NCBI GenBank assembly: GCA_964628435.1
Contig: CAZVON010000003.1
Location: 9,218-73,217, forward strand
Length of the DNA: 64,000 bases
Reading direction: 5' to 3'
Source of the DNA: CAZVON01 sp964628435
GTDB lineage: Bacteria > Patescibacteriota > Microgenomatia > Levybacterales > UBA12049
Below the pieces are notes generated by a model. That model worked only from the letters and a program-made list of their open reading frames with translations. It was not told the DNA's origin and searched no databases. Position numbers and translations under genes: made by a program. Positions 35,099-44,569 of this stretch are shown here, in pieces. Each line of letters opens with the position of its first letter. Within the stretch, counting starts at the first letter, position 1.

Positions 35099-36229
35099 CT
35101 AAGAAAATACACTCTTCCATAACTTTCTATATACTAAAAAAGGCACGGTTAACAATGTTGTAGGTAAAAATGTAAGCGCTATCTTAATTATTGGCGTTAT
35201 CCCAAAATGAGTCTGGAGAAGCATAAATGGAATATAACGAAGCATGAGAGAAAACGAAAGCGCAAAAGAAATAATCATAAGATATTTTTGACCGGACAAG
35301 ATAACAAAAGGTAAAAACCATATTGCATACCACGGGTATATTTCCACACGTAAGGGTGACAATATAAAAATAATCATCATTGCAAATGCTGAAAGCAAAT
35401 ATGCTTTCTGGTCAACGATAGATTGTTTTTTAACATGCTTTAATAGAACATAAAAATACACCAGCAATAAAAACAGGGTCGCGTATTTAATCATAATAGA
35501 TAAAAGAATACAAGATATTGCTAAAAGGTGTTTTCTTCTTAAAGCAAAATATATTCCGTATAATGCAAAAAACATCATTACAACATCATTATGCCCGCTC
35601 ATAAAAGTTTCTATTAATACTAGAGGATTAAGAGCAAAGAAAGTAACGGTTGTTACATTCTTTGATATCTTCCATAAAAGATGCACTAAACCTATATAGA
35701 AAAATCCAACCAACAACTTAAAGGAAAGTAACATTGCAATAAAAGATTCCGCGCTTATAAAAAATGGCAAAGCAGTAAGAAAAGTCCAAAAAGGACCATA
35801 GAGCGCAATTTTGTTCGCCGCATGAGTAAATCTAAGTAAAGGTTCGCCAATAAATTCAGTTGGCATAATAACATAGGGATTTTCTTGATAAAAGTATGTA
35901 ACTTTTGCTGTAGTAATATAATTAAAAATATCATGCGAAAGCATAGTCGGATAAGAAAGTAAGAGCAAGAAACAAGAAAGAGCAATTAATAAAGTGATTT
36001 CGGCAATTTTAATCTTTTTTTGAAATGCCATTCTCATGAAATACACATAAAAGAAAAAAAATAAGATAAGGAAAGTCGCATAAAAAGGTGTAACAAATGA
36101 CCTGTACTCATGAAACCATCCGGTATAGATATCTCTTAAATAAAATAGATTTGGATCTACAAAAATATATGAAAATACTGTAAAAGAAATTAAGAAAAAA
36201 CTATAAATACTTACGATAGTTTTATTCAT
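35099..36229 (-). CDS. GT-C mannosyltransferase-like protein (MptA/B or GT87-like)
   Basis: 376 residues with about 10 helices. LSHDIFNYI, AANKIALYGPFWTFLTALPFF and ALNPLVLIETFMSGHNDVVMMF are typical of polyprenol-phosphomannose-dependent alpha-mannosyltransferases of the MptB/GT87 type; HD in SHDIF and GHND are likely active-site residues. It overlaps the small secreted protein gene upstream by 8 bp. The donor would be a polyprenyl-phosphate hexose, for which two synthase-like genes exist in the window. Confidence 0.78.
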   Translation of the reverse strand: MNKTIVSIYSFFLISFTVFSYIFVDPNLFYLRDIYTGWFHEYRSFVTPFYATFLILFFFFYVYFMRMAFQKKIKIAEITLLIALSCFLLLLSYPTMLSHDIFNYITTAKVTYFYQENPYVIMPTEFIGEPLLRFTHAANKIALYGPFWTFLTALPFFISAESFIAMLLSFKLLVGFFYIGLVHLLWKISKNVTTVTFFALNPLVLIETFMSGHNDVVMMFFALYGIYFALRRKHLLAISCILLSIMIKYATLFLLLVYFYVLLKHVKKQSIVDQKAYLLSAFAMMIIFILSPLRVEIYPWYAIWFLPFVILSGQKYLMIISFALSFSLMLRYIPFMLLQTHFGITPIIKIALTFLPTTLLTVPFLVYRKLWKSVFS

Positions 36230-36755
36230 AGGATGATTTACGTATAGAAATGGATTCTTGTATTAATTTTTCAAAATTTAACGTACTAGACTCTCCTTTT
36301 TCAGGAACCCAAATATAGCTGCGCGGCTCAACCGTATAGATAAAAGTTAGAATCTCTATATGTTTTTCGATAGCCTGATTTAATATTTTCTTTTTTTCAG
36401 TAATATTTTTCTTTTGTTTCTTTGCTTTTAATAAGTGAGGTTTGATTTGCGAAAAAAACTTGTTTGATTTCTCAAGAGCATTATATGCCAGCAAATACTG
36501 TTTATATTCTATAAGTGTTTTTGCTTCAACCAAATATTTGTCAGCTTGCTGAAGATTATATATAAACTGGCTAAAATCTCCAAAATACCAATATGTTTTC
36601 AGCTCATCGATAACCAAACTTACTTTGTAAAACTTACTTCCTGGCATAAATGAGGGGTAAGGCAAGACATAATCGCTACTTGCAAAGACAGGGTTTTTTG
36701 AAAAAGTAGCGAAAAGAATAATCAGTATTGTGGCTATGCAGAGAATATACCTCAT
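36222..36755 (-). CDS. Secreted DUF5667-like protein
   Basis: 177 residues. A signal peptide (hydrophobic to about 20) with likely cleavage after VFA (about residue 25) leads to YVLPYPSFMPGSKFYKVS, similar to the LPxPGxLPxxPxY start of DUF5667-like proteins common in CPR. The rest is helical and rich in Lys and Glu, with a possible coiled coil over 60-135. It probably stays outside the membrane or attached to it. The ATG overlaps the stop of galE (ATGA) and its end overlaps a GT-C gene, so it belongs to the glycan operon. Function unknown. Confidence 0.7.
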   Translation of the reverse strand: MRYILCIATILIILFATFSKNPVFASSDYVLPYPSFMPGSKFYKVSLVIDELKTYWYFGDFSQFIYNLQQADKYLVEAKTLIEYKQYLLAYNALEKSNKFFSQIKPHLLKAKKQKKNITEKKKILNQAIEKHIEILTFIYTVEPRSYIWVPEKGESSTLNFEKLIQESISIRKSSYE

Positions 36756-37726
36756 TCTGAATTTTTTTTATGCCATTCCCAAGCTGTTTTTATAATAGTT
36801 TCAAGATCGGAGTACTGTGGGGCGAAATTTAATTCACGTTGGATTCTACTTGAATCAGCCACTAGTATTTCTGCATCTCCAAATCTTCTTTCTTCTGATT
36901 TTATCTTTATATTCTTTCCTGAAACCTTCTCAATTGTTTCTAAAACCTGTTTATTGGAATATCCTGTTCCAGTCCCAACGTTGTATACAAATTTTCCTTT
37001 TTCACTATGAAGTTTTTTTAAAGCAAGCATATGTGCTTCTACAAGATCTAATATATGAACATAATCTCTTATACAAGTACCATCAGGCGTACCATAGTCT
37101 GTACCATATAGGCTAAACTCTGTATCCGTAAGAATAGCCTTTATTGCATTTGGAATAATATGCGTTTCCGGATCATGGTTCTCTCCCATGTTTGCATCAA
37201 GAGCAGCTCCTGAAGCGTTAAAGTATCGAAGGCTTACAAAACTAATTGAGTGGATCCTTTCATACCATGACAATATCCTTTCCACCATTCTTTTACTCTC
37301 CCCATATGGATTTGTGGGATCCTTGACATGATTTTCCGAAATAGGAACTACAGTCGAATTGCCATAAACTCCTGCTGTTGAAGAAAATAGCATTTTTTTA
37401 ACTCCCGATTTCTTCATTTGTTCAAGAAGATTTAGCGAACCATAGGTGTTATTTTCAAAATAAATATATGGATTCTCCATAGATTCTCCCATTGATATAT
37501 ATCCTGCGAAATGAATAACTGAATCAACTAATTCCTCTTGAAAAACTCTTCCAATTTTTTCTTTGTCTAAAATATTTGTTTCTACGAATTTTGCTCTTTG
37601 ATCAATGATTTCCTTGTACCCTCTTTCTAAACTATCAAGCACAACAACATTGAATCCCTCATCAAGAAGTCTTTTTGTCATGAAACTCCCAATATACCCT
37701 GCACCTCCTGTAACAAGAATTTTCAT
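36752..37726 (-). CDS. galE: UDP-glucose 4-epimerase
   Basis: 324 residues, the usual bacterial GalE length. VTGGAGYIGSFM at the N-terminus, HFAGYISMGESMENP, FSSTAGVYGN, the catalytic NPYGESK, RYFNASGAA, the long GENHDPETHIIPN stretch, and DGTCIRDYVHILDL are all diagnostic for GalE. It interconverts UDP-glucose and UDP-galactose, feeding galactose units into the surface glycan. It is translationally coupled to the DUF5667-like gene (ATGA overlap) and lies 3 bp after a GT-C gene. Confidence 0.93.
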   Translation of the reverse strand: MKILVTGGAGYIGSFMTKRLLDEGFNVVVLDSLERGYKEIIDQRAKFVETNILDKEKIGRVFQEELVDSVIHFAGYISMGESMENPYIYFENNTYGSLNLLEQMKKSGVKKMLFSSTAGVYGNSTVVPISENHVKDPTNPYGESKRMVERILSWYERIHSISFVSLRYFNASGAALDANMGENHDPETHIIPNAIKAILTDTEFSLYGTDYGTPDGTCIRDYVHILDLVEAHMLALKKLHSEKGKFVYNVGTGTGYSNKQVLETIEKVSGKNIKIKSEERRFGDAEILVADSSRIQRELNFAPQYSDLETIIKTAWEWHKKNSE

Positions 37727-37729
37727 ATT

Positions 37730-39280
37730 TTATGGTCGTACACGAAACCACCAACGAGCATATGAATCATATATAGCAGGCATTGTTATTTTTTTCCAAC
37801 TTGAAGCAGCAAGTTCTTTTTCCGAAAGACTAGAAAAATCCATAATACCCAATGAGCTTAGCTTAACATATTCATTCTTTTTCGCAAGTAGATTTTTGGT
37901 TAAGCTATCTTTTTCCTTATCAGATATTGGGTACTCACACTCCCCGCCATTTATGCCAATTTTCATATCATTGCCAATCTTTTCGTGAGAATCTAGGACA
38001 AAGAGTATAGAAAACACTTTAGCATTATAGGTGGAAGAATATTCCTGAGCACATTCATAAACCTGAAACGTCTTTTGAGGATATTTACGAAGTACTTCAT
38101 CCGTTGCCATATATATCTTCATACTAAAAGGGTCAGGTTGCATCTGAGAAATATTCCGAGGCATAGATAGTACAATAATTGCAAGAAGCAATCCTAGCGA
38201 TATAATAACACCATGTCTTACCTTACTTATCTGATAAATAAAGTAACCGGTAAAAATAAAAACAAAGGGACGTACAAAATTAAGATATCCAAAAAATTTT
38301 GGACCCCAATAGTATCTCAGAAATATAAAGATAGATAAAAAGGAAATAAGTAAAAGAAGCCACGAGATAGTGATTCTTTTTTTATATACACCCAGTCCAA
38401 GCATAATAAGGAAGCCGATAATAATACATCTTGCCAACCAGACTGGTATTCCTAAAGCATCTGCCCAAAAAGATGGCCAAAAGTCTGCAAGGTAAAATAA
38501 CCACCTATTCGGAACATACATAAGCTTTCGCGTATAAACCATGTATATATACATATTTTTCACATTAAACCAGTGGTTATTTAATTCAAAAAAAAGAAGA
38601 GGAATAAAACTAATAAAAACACCAAGTATTCCAGTAATAAAATAAAGGTATCGTTTAGGCTTATACAAAACAAGAAGCAAGAGAAAAATTAAAAGACCTG
38701 TCATCTGAAAGTGTAAATTCATTCCAAGACCGATGACAAATCCTAAAGCTAATCCCCACCAATATGATACATTTTTCTTAATAAGTTTCAAAAATATCCA
38801 CACAGCCAAAACGGCAAATAGATTAGTTGCGTTATGACTTGTTAGATGAGTTGCTGAAATAACTTGAGCTGGAGAAAAAACAGCAAGAGTCGCCAACACC
38901 AAACCAAATTTTTTGGTGATAAGTAGTTCGCCAATTTTATATATAATAATAATATATAGGATGGAGATAATACTCAAATAAATCCATGGAGAATATATAT
39001 CTCGAAATAAGAGCGTTGCAACAATAAGTTGATATTGATACCAAGCTCCAAATGTAAAGGGACCAAGAGAAGAAAACGCGCCTGTCAAGGGAAATTGTAG
39101 TTGCCTGGCTCCCTCTATACCGATAACCGCATCCCGTACTGTCTCCTCACCCAATGAGTATCTATATGGGAAATTGCTCAATCGTAAAATAGAACCCACA
39201 ATAAGCAATAAAAGTAAAAAATAGAAATGCATACTCCTATTTTTAAAGAAATTTAACAACTTCTGGTGAAATATGTTCAC
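37730..39280 (-). CDS. PMT/ArnT-like GT-C glycosyltransferase (DQxxD group, variant motif)
   Basis: 516 residues with about 12 helices. The first loop reads YSLGEETVRDAVIGIEGARQ, where relatives have YDQAHDA; the first Asp is therefore Glu here. GPFTFGAWYQYQLI follows, as in the paralogues at 33574 and 54232. The C-terminal ~130 residues are soluble (KTFQVYECAQEYSS, DSHEKIGNDMKIG) and end in an Arg/Trp-rich tail. The GTG start overlaps the upstream GT2 stop (GTGA). A GT-C transfer reaction is likely; whether the Glu variant is active is open. Confidence 0.8.
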   Translation of the reverse strand: MNIFHQKLLNFFKNRSMHFYFLLLLLIVGSILRLSNFPYRYSLGEETVRDAVIGIEGARQLQFPLTGAFSSLGPFTFGAWYQYQLIVATLLFRDIYSPWIYLSIISILYIIIIYKIGELLITKKFGLVLATLAVFSPAQVISATHLTSHNATNLFAVLAVWIFLKLIKKNVSYWWGLALGFVIGLGMNLHFQMTGLLIFLLLLVLYKPKRYLYFITGILGVFISFIPLLFFELNNHWFNVKNMYIYMVYTRKLMYVPNRWLFYLADFWPSFWADALGIPVWLARCIIIGFLIMLGLGVYKKRITISWLLLLISFLSIFIFLRYYWGPKFFGYLNFVRPFVFIFTGYFIYQISKVRHGVIISLGLLLAIIVLSMPRNISQMQPDPFSMKIYMATDEVLRKYPQKTFQVYECAQEYSSTYNAKVFSILFVLDSHEKIGNDMKIGINGGECEYPISDKEKDSLTKNLLAKKNEYVKLSSLGIMDFSSLSEKELAASSWKKITMPAIYDSYARWWFRVRP

Positions 39281-40038
39281 ATTGATTTAAGATATTTTAT
39301 ATAGGAGACAGGGAAACGAAGTGAAGAAAAGAGAGAAAAAATAAATCCCTGCCATGAGTCCATAAATCCTTTGTGCCGAATGTAGGTTAAGCAAAACCAC
39401 CATGTTGGTAGCAATAATAAATATTTAATGAATGTAATTGGATTATACCCTATTTTTGCCGTTATTAGTTGGTCTTTTATCAAATTAGTATATCTGTTAA
39501 AACGAAGAAAATAGCGAGAAAAACTGGTATCAGCCATATGTATAAGTGGACTTGTGAAATACTCAACTTTTCCTTCAACTATAGCCTGTTCATGCACACT
39601 CCTTTGAGGCAACTTTCCTTTTCCTCGCCTATAAAGACGAAGCGTATAATCAGGGTACTGACCACCTTTCATGAGAAAGCGTCCTAAAAACCAGTTCTTT
39701 CTTGGAATCCAGTAACCATTTACCTTATTATTGAAATTTTGGGTTTTTTCTCTAATTTCCCTCTTTAACTGTTCATTCAATCTTTCATCTGCATCTAATT
39801 GCAAAACCCAATCTTTTGTCGCCATATTAATTGCTTTCTGTTTATTGATATGGAAAATTGGTGGATTATTTGTAACAATCACTCTAGCAGTGTACTTTCT
39901 TGCAATTTCTACTGTTTTATCTGTTGATCCCCCGTCGACGACAATTATTTCGTCTGCGAAATTTTTAACCGAGGACAAACAATCTTCTAAGTTCTTTTCT
40001 TCGTTATATGTTGCCAAGACTACAGAAATCGTTTCCAT
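39277..40038 (-). CDS. GT2 glycosyltransferase, WaaE/KdtX-like
   Basis: 253 residues. ISVVLATYNEEKNLEDCLSSV, EIIVVDGGSTDKTVEIA, WVLQLDADERLN (DxD), PRKNWFLGRFLMKGGQYPDYTLRLYRRGKG and HEQAIVEG are the fingerprint of the WaaE/KdtX-like branch of GT2, which adds glucose-like residues to lipid-linked cores. The C-terminal helix region (TLPTWWFCLTYIRHKGF type) may sit on the membrane. It overlaps the PTPS-related gene upstream by 19 bp and the GT-C gene downstream by 4 bp. Confidence 0.87.
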   Translation of the reverse strand: METISVVLATYNEEKNLEDCLSSVKNFADEIIVVDGGSTDKTVEIARKYTARVIVTNNPPIFHINKQKAINMATKDWVLQLDADERLNEQLKREIREKTQNFNNKVNGYWIPRKNWFLGRFLMKGGQYPDYTLRLYRRGKGKLPQRSVHEQAIVEGKVEYFTSPLIHMADTSFSRYFLRFNRYTNLIKDQLITAKIGYNPITFIKYLLLLPTWWFCLTYIRHKGFMDSWQGFIFSLFSSLRFPVSYIKYLKSM

Positions 40039-41681
40039 ATATAAGTATATCTAATCAAAGAATAAAAAATAGCGATACCAATACTAGCTCCGCTTATTAT
40101 ATTTGCAATAAGCCGCAGTTTTGTTTCTCGAAATTCTATAGAAATCATATGAGTTCCTTTCTCTACAAAGAAAGTCATTAAACCACGATTTTGAGGATCC
40201 TGAAATTCTACGGGAGTTTTTATTCCATCGATAAGTACAGTCCAGCCCGGAAAATACAAGGTATTTTCTCTTATCTGTGACTTTTTAAGTGCTTTAACTT
40301 TGTAGGTATGGATTGTCGAAGATCTTTTTATCTTTTGAACTATCGCCTCTCCACTGATTATTTCAACTTCTGTTTTCGGTCGTTTCTCCATAAACCGAAC
40401 AGACCAAATGGGTGCACTTTCACCAGTATCTGTAGTTCCCTCATATACTTTTGTAAAAAAATCTGTTTGTCTAAGATCAAAATCTTTCGCATGCCAATAA
40501 TTCTTATTACTTATTATTAAAATAAACAGGATTGTAATCAGGAGTATATTTTGGAATTTTTTTGACGTTAGAGAAAAGACAATTCCTCCCAGAATTGCTG
40601 TACTATATACAGTTAGCGACATAAAACGCCATGGAAATTGGAATTTATGTAACGTGGTAATTTTTTGCCAGATAAAACCAGAAAGTGAGGTCATCAGAAA
40701 CAATGATAGGAAAAAAGTAGTAAAAAAAATTAACAATAAAACGCCTAATTTGTTTTTTTCTTTTATAAGCTTATATATGAGAACCAAACTTAATAAAACA
40801 AAAATCCATTGGACGATTCCAATCTGAACACTCAGTTGTTCCGATCCGCCATAACTCCAATCGAGACTAAAAAATCTTGAAACCTCTACAAACCCAGACA
40901 TGTATTCTTTTGCTGTTACTATATCTCTTAAAGTATACTTTCCTTCAAAAAAAGCTGGCGTCCAAAAAAAAGATGTGAAGCATAATCCCAAAACGATAAC
41001 CATTAGAGAAGAAAACAAAAATTTCTTCTTGCCAGTACTAAAATAATATAAATAGGACCCATATAAAACTATAAGAGGAAAAAACATTATGCTTATAGCA
41101 TTATGAGATAGAATAAGCCCGCCTAAAGATAAACTTCCTACCAATATAGAACTCCATGCAACTTTTTTATGTAATTTAAATAAGCAATAAAAAACAATTG
41201 GTGGAAAAATGAATGCCACGTGTTCACCAATTGCTCCCCGGACATAAAAGTCAACAAATCTGTAAGGAGCATAAAGATATAATACACTACCGATAAATGC
41301 CGATTTGTCATTTATAAAGCTTTTAAGAAATACATACATCGTGATACCGCTTAATATATAGCTTAATCCAAAAACAAGCTTGTAACTCTCAATAAGGCCA
41401 AAACCGACAAAGTAAAACAGAGATGCAAAATACGAAGGAAAAGGATATAAAAACATTAATATGGGATGTCCATAACCCCAATTTAAATTTCTAGCCCAAC
41501 GAGGTATTATTATTCCCTCTTGTAAATTCTGATAAAAGTTTGCAATACGCGCGATATGATCTTGCCCATCATGAGTTATCGGAAACCCATCTCTTAATAG
41601 GTCAGACAAGGGGATAACAGAAAAAACAACAAGAAGCAATAAAAGTATCTTTTTTTTAAATTTCATTTGTATAGTATGCAT
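40020..41681 (-). CDS. PTPS-related membrane protein, GT-C-like (paralogue of 30193-31830)
   Basis: 553 residues. The first loop has FPITHDGQDHIARIANF and PRWARNLNWGYGHPILMFLYPFPSYFASLF, then about 11 helices and a C-terminal beta domain with YFPGWTVLIDGIKTPV before a last helix. The THDG motif matches THDG in the 30193-31830 protein. An alternative ATG at 41666 would remove five residues. It shares its last 19 bp with the WaaE-like GT2 gene. Likely function: transfer of a lipid-phosphate sugar on the outer face of the membrane. Confidence 0.82.
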   Translation of the reverse strand: MHTIQMKFKKKILLLLLVVFSVIPLSDLLRDGFPITHDGQDHIARIANFYQNLQEGIIIPRWARNLNWGYGHPILMFLYPFPSYFASLFYFVGFGLIESYKLVFGLSYILSGITMYVFLKSFINDKSAFIGSVLYLYAPYRFVDFYVRGAIGEHVAFIFPPIVFYCLFKLHKKVAWSSILVGSLSLGGLILSHNAISIMFFPLIVLYGSYLYYFSTGKKKFLFSSLMVIVLGLCFTSFFWTPAFFEGKYTLRDIVTAKEYMSGFVEVSRFFSLDWSYGGSEQLSVQIGIVQWIFVLLSLVLIYKLIKEKNKLGVLLLIFFTTFFLSLFLMTSLSGFIWQKITTLHKFQFPWRFMSLTVYSTAILGGIVFSLTSKKFQNILLITILFILIISNKNYWHAKDFDLRQTDFFTKVYEGTTDTGESAPIWSVRFMEKRPKTEVEIISGEAIVQKIKRSSTIHTYKVKALKKSQIRENTLYFPGWTVLIDGIKTPVEFQDPQNRGLMTFFVEKGTHMISIEFRETKLRLIANIISGASIGIAIFYSLIRYTYIWKRFL

Positions 41682-41724
41682 AGTAAAATCTTCATGTATT
41701 CTTTACTTGTCTTATTCACTCACA

Positions 41725-43392
41725 TTACTTTGAACCATAGACTCTAATAGCATCTTTTCCATCAAGATTCTTAAATGTTTTGAGTTCAGTTCCATTCGTT
41801 AAACCTTCTGATATATTCACTATATATAATACACCATCTTGCATGCGTTCATTTTTAAGATTAATGTCTCGAAATTCATACTTGTCGAATACATGCGTTT
41901 CTGCATATCCTCCAGACTTTGTTCCACCAAACTTCTGATAACGCAATGGATCATATCGGCTGTGGTATAAAAATAGCATATATGATTGGTATAGATCACC
42001 TTTGTTTGAAAAAATTACCTTTTTATAGTGCTGTTGCTCTAAAAGTACATAAGGAATTGTTTTTGACAACGCATAATGAAATGAATTTGATTGCTCCCTT
42101 GGGAAAATATCAAAATAATTTTTATACATGGATGACAAGCTAAACAGAATTAATAGTATAAATACAGATAAGATTACGTATTTAAATTTTTTAAATCCAA
42201 AAAATATATACGTCAATCCAAAAGCAATGAAAATTTGCCAGTTTAGAAGAAAAATATAAGAACGCATCGCATGTGGAGCCTGTGTTGCAATTGCAGCAGG
42301 AAGAGGAGCGAGGAAAAACCATAGAAAAATAAATTTTTTTACTCTAAATTCTATTCGATGACTCAAAAGTAAAACAATGATTCCAATTACAATAAATGGA
42401 ATTCCCCATATATATAAAAGACCCATATTGGGAACTTTATGAGGTTCGGCAGAAGAGTTAAAGAATAGCCACTGCGGATTAAAATGAGAAACGTATCCAT
42501 CAATTAATACTTGCAATGGAAAAATATGACTACTATAAAATAGTCTTCTAAAAATATCGTTATTTTCAACTGCATTGTTTCTAAGCTCTACGCGTTTTTG
42601 AAACATTTCCCAATGTGCTTCCGGCTTAAAAGTGCTGGTGCCTTGGAACCTAACAAGAGCAGTAGGGGAGAAAAGTTGACTAAAGAGAGGAATAAGTAAG
42701 CCTAAACATATCAACAGACCAATAAGCATTTTTTTATTAGATGTGATGAATGCCAAAAGACTCCGCCTAAAAATTAAGACAATCCCTGTTAAAAACAACG
42801 GTATAAAAACCTGTCCAGCATAGTAACTTGCCATTGACACAACGAAAAAAAACAGTGACAAAAAAAGCATTGACCACTTTTTATTCCTTTCGCCTTTTAG
42901 GAAAAACAATACTCCAAATACAGAAAAAGATAAATATGCATTTGATTCATGTCCTAAACGAGAAATATAAATATGCCAAGGATTGACAGCAAGTAAGAGT
43001 GATGCAAAAAGAGCAACAATAAAAGAAAAAGATGAGCGTTTTAAAAAAAAATCTAGCACAATATAAAAAAATGCCAACACTGTTAAAACCGATAAAATTA
43101 CTGCTGGAAGTCGAACAGACACAACTTGTAACCCAAATACCTTAACGAATGGAAGAGTAAGATATAGATATATTGCTCTCCTCCAATCGTCATAGGAACG
43201 ATGAGATAAAATTGGAAATTCTCCATACTCGTCTCCTCCAGTTTCTAAAATTGAATATGCATTATAACTGATTGATGCTTCATCAAGTGAGGGACTTGGT
43301 GGAACATTTTCAATATTCCAAAATCTAAGAAATGAAGCTAGTATGACAACTAAAGTTATACATACATTTTTTTTTGTAAGGATAGTCTTCAC
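41725..43392 (-). CDS. PMT/ArnT-like GT-C glycosyltransferase (DE group)
   Basis: 555 residues from a GTG start. The first loop NVPPSPSLDEASISYNAYSIL carries the DE motif of protein O-mannosyltransferase/ArnT-like enzymes, with DEYGEFPILSHRSYDDW after it. About 11 helices follow, with NPWHIYISRLGHESNAYLSF in a conserved loop, and a C-terminal soluble domain with HVFDKYEFRDINL and KDAIRVYGSK. It has two paralogues nearby: the gapped gene at 45870-47565 and the intact one at 47555-49183. It starts 4 bp after the SDR gene at 43397. Confidence 0.84.
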   Translation of the reverse strand: MKTILTKKNVCITLVVILASFLRFWNIENVPPSPSLDEASISYNAYSILETGGDEYGEFPILSHRSYDDWRRAIYLYLTLPFVKVFGLQVVSVRLPAVILSVLTVLAFFYIVLDFFLKRSSFSFIVALFASLLLAVNPWHIYISRLGHESNAYLSFSVFGVLFFLKGERNKKWSMLFLSLFFFVVSMASYYAGQVFIPLFLTGIVLIFRRSLLAFITSNKKMLIGLLICLGLLIPLFSQLFSPTALVRFQGTSTFKPEAHWEMFQKRVELRNNAVENNDIFRRLFYSSHIFPLQVLIDGYVSHFNPQWLFFNSSAEPHKVPNMGLLYIWGIPFIVIGIIVLLLSHRIEFRVKKFIFLWFFLAPLPAAIATQAPHAMRSYIFLLNWQIFIAFGLTYIFFGFKKFKYVILSVFILLILFSLSSMYKNYFDIFPREQSNSFHYALSKTIPYVLLEQQHYKKVIFSNKGDLYQSYMLFLYHSRYDPLRYQKFGGTKSGGYAETHVFDKYEFRDINLKNERMQDGVLYIVNISEGLTNGTELKTFKNLDGKDAIRVYGSK

Positions 43393-43396
43393 TTTT

Positions 43397-44458
43397 TTAA
43401 GAAAGAATTTTCAATAATTTAAAAACCCCCATTTTGGGTAAACTTCTATTAGAGGAAAAAATACCTGATTCTACTTTTGTGAACTTTTCTTTATTATCTA
43501 TATACCATTTATAATTTTCTATAAATGTATCTAAGTTTGTTTTCTTTGGCTTCCAATTAAGTTTTTTTTTTACTTTTTTAGTATCGGCATATAATGAACG
43601 ACCTAGCATTGTATACTGATAAACACCAAGAGGCGAGAGATTCATCTTATCAAGAATAGAAAGAATAAAGAGCGCTGGGGTAATTGGCAATGGGACTATT
43701 TTCGATCTACTTCCTGCAAAATCAATGACATGCTTGTAGATATTTCTTAGAGACATAACCTCATCAGCTCCTACCGTGTAAATATCAAATCCACGAATAT
43801 GACTTGCTTTTTCAAGAGCAATAGCTATATCCATGACATCAATAAATTGGTACTTATTCGACCCATCTCCTAATAAGTATACATTACGGTTCTCTGATAT
43901 AAATTCGAATAGAATGGCCTGTAATCCCAACCGTCCAGTTCCTGTTATCACCGGGCAACGGAATATTTGAATGTTAATATTTTTTTTAAATTTTTCTAAT
44001 TCCTTCTCCGCTTGTTGTTTACTTTTTCCATATATTTCAAGTGGTTTTAAAGGCATTTCTTCTGTTACCGGAAGCGTGAAAGGGTTTCCATATGTGACAT
44101 TACTCGATGTGAAAATAAAAGAGTTTACTCTATTGTTCACTGATTCAGATATCAAATTGGAAGTACCAGAAACATTTGTTTCCCACAAAACATCATTTGA
44201 AACAGCCTTATTCGGCATGGCTGAAGCTAAGTGATAAACGGCCAAGAATGGTCCTTTTTCAAAAGCCCTTTTTATATCTTGTATCGAAGTTATATCACCT
44301 TTAATGTAAGTGACTCCTTCAACGAGGTTTTCAGAAATATCTGGATCAAGCTTATCAAGAACAACTATTTCATATCCTTCTTTTTGTATTAAGTATCGAG
44401 TTAGATGACTACCAACAAAACCTACTCCTCCTGTAATGAGCAATTTTTTTCTTCTCAT
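43397..44458 (-). CDS. NAD-dependent epimerase/dehydratase (extended SDR)
   Basis: 353 residues. LITGGVGFVGSHL at the N-terminus, HLASAMPNKAV, FTSSNVTYGNP, the catalytic Tyr/Lys in EIYGKSKQQAEKELEKF, RCPVITGTGRLG and a C-terminal ADTKKVKKKLNWKPKK segment show a sugar-nucleotide epimerase/dehydratase fold. It does not match GalE, RfbG or UXS closely, so the substrate cannot be named. It follows the frameshifted GT-C gene and precedes an intact one, and probably supplies or modifies a nucleotide sugar for them. Confidence 0.82.
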   Translation of the reverse strand: MRRKKLLITGGVGFVGSHLTRYLIQKEGYEIVVLDKLDPDISENLVEGVTYIKGDITSIQDIKRAFEKGPFLAVYHLASAMPNKAVSNDVLWETNVSGTSNLISESVNNRVNSFIFTSSNVTYGNPFTLPVTEEMPLKPLEIYGKSKQQAEKELEKFKKNINIQIFRCPVITGTGRLGLQAILFEFISENRNVYLLGDGSNKYQFIDVMDIAIALEKASHIRGFDIYTVGADEVMSLRNIYKHVIDFAGSRSKIVPLPITPALFILSILDKMNLSPLGVYQYTMLGRSLYADTKKVKKKLNWKPKKTNLDTFIENYKWYIDNKEKFTKVESGIFSSNRSLPKMGVFKLLKILS

Positions 44459-44569
44459 AAGACAAGTTATTTACTAAGAAAACACTCAGTCTTTCGATCT
44501 TTGCAACTTTTAGATGGTAACATATTGATTTGCTCTAAAGCAATGATACTGAAGAGTAATACCAGAATA

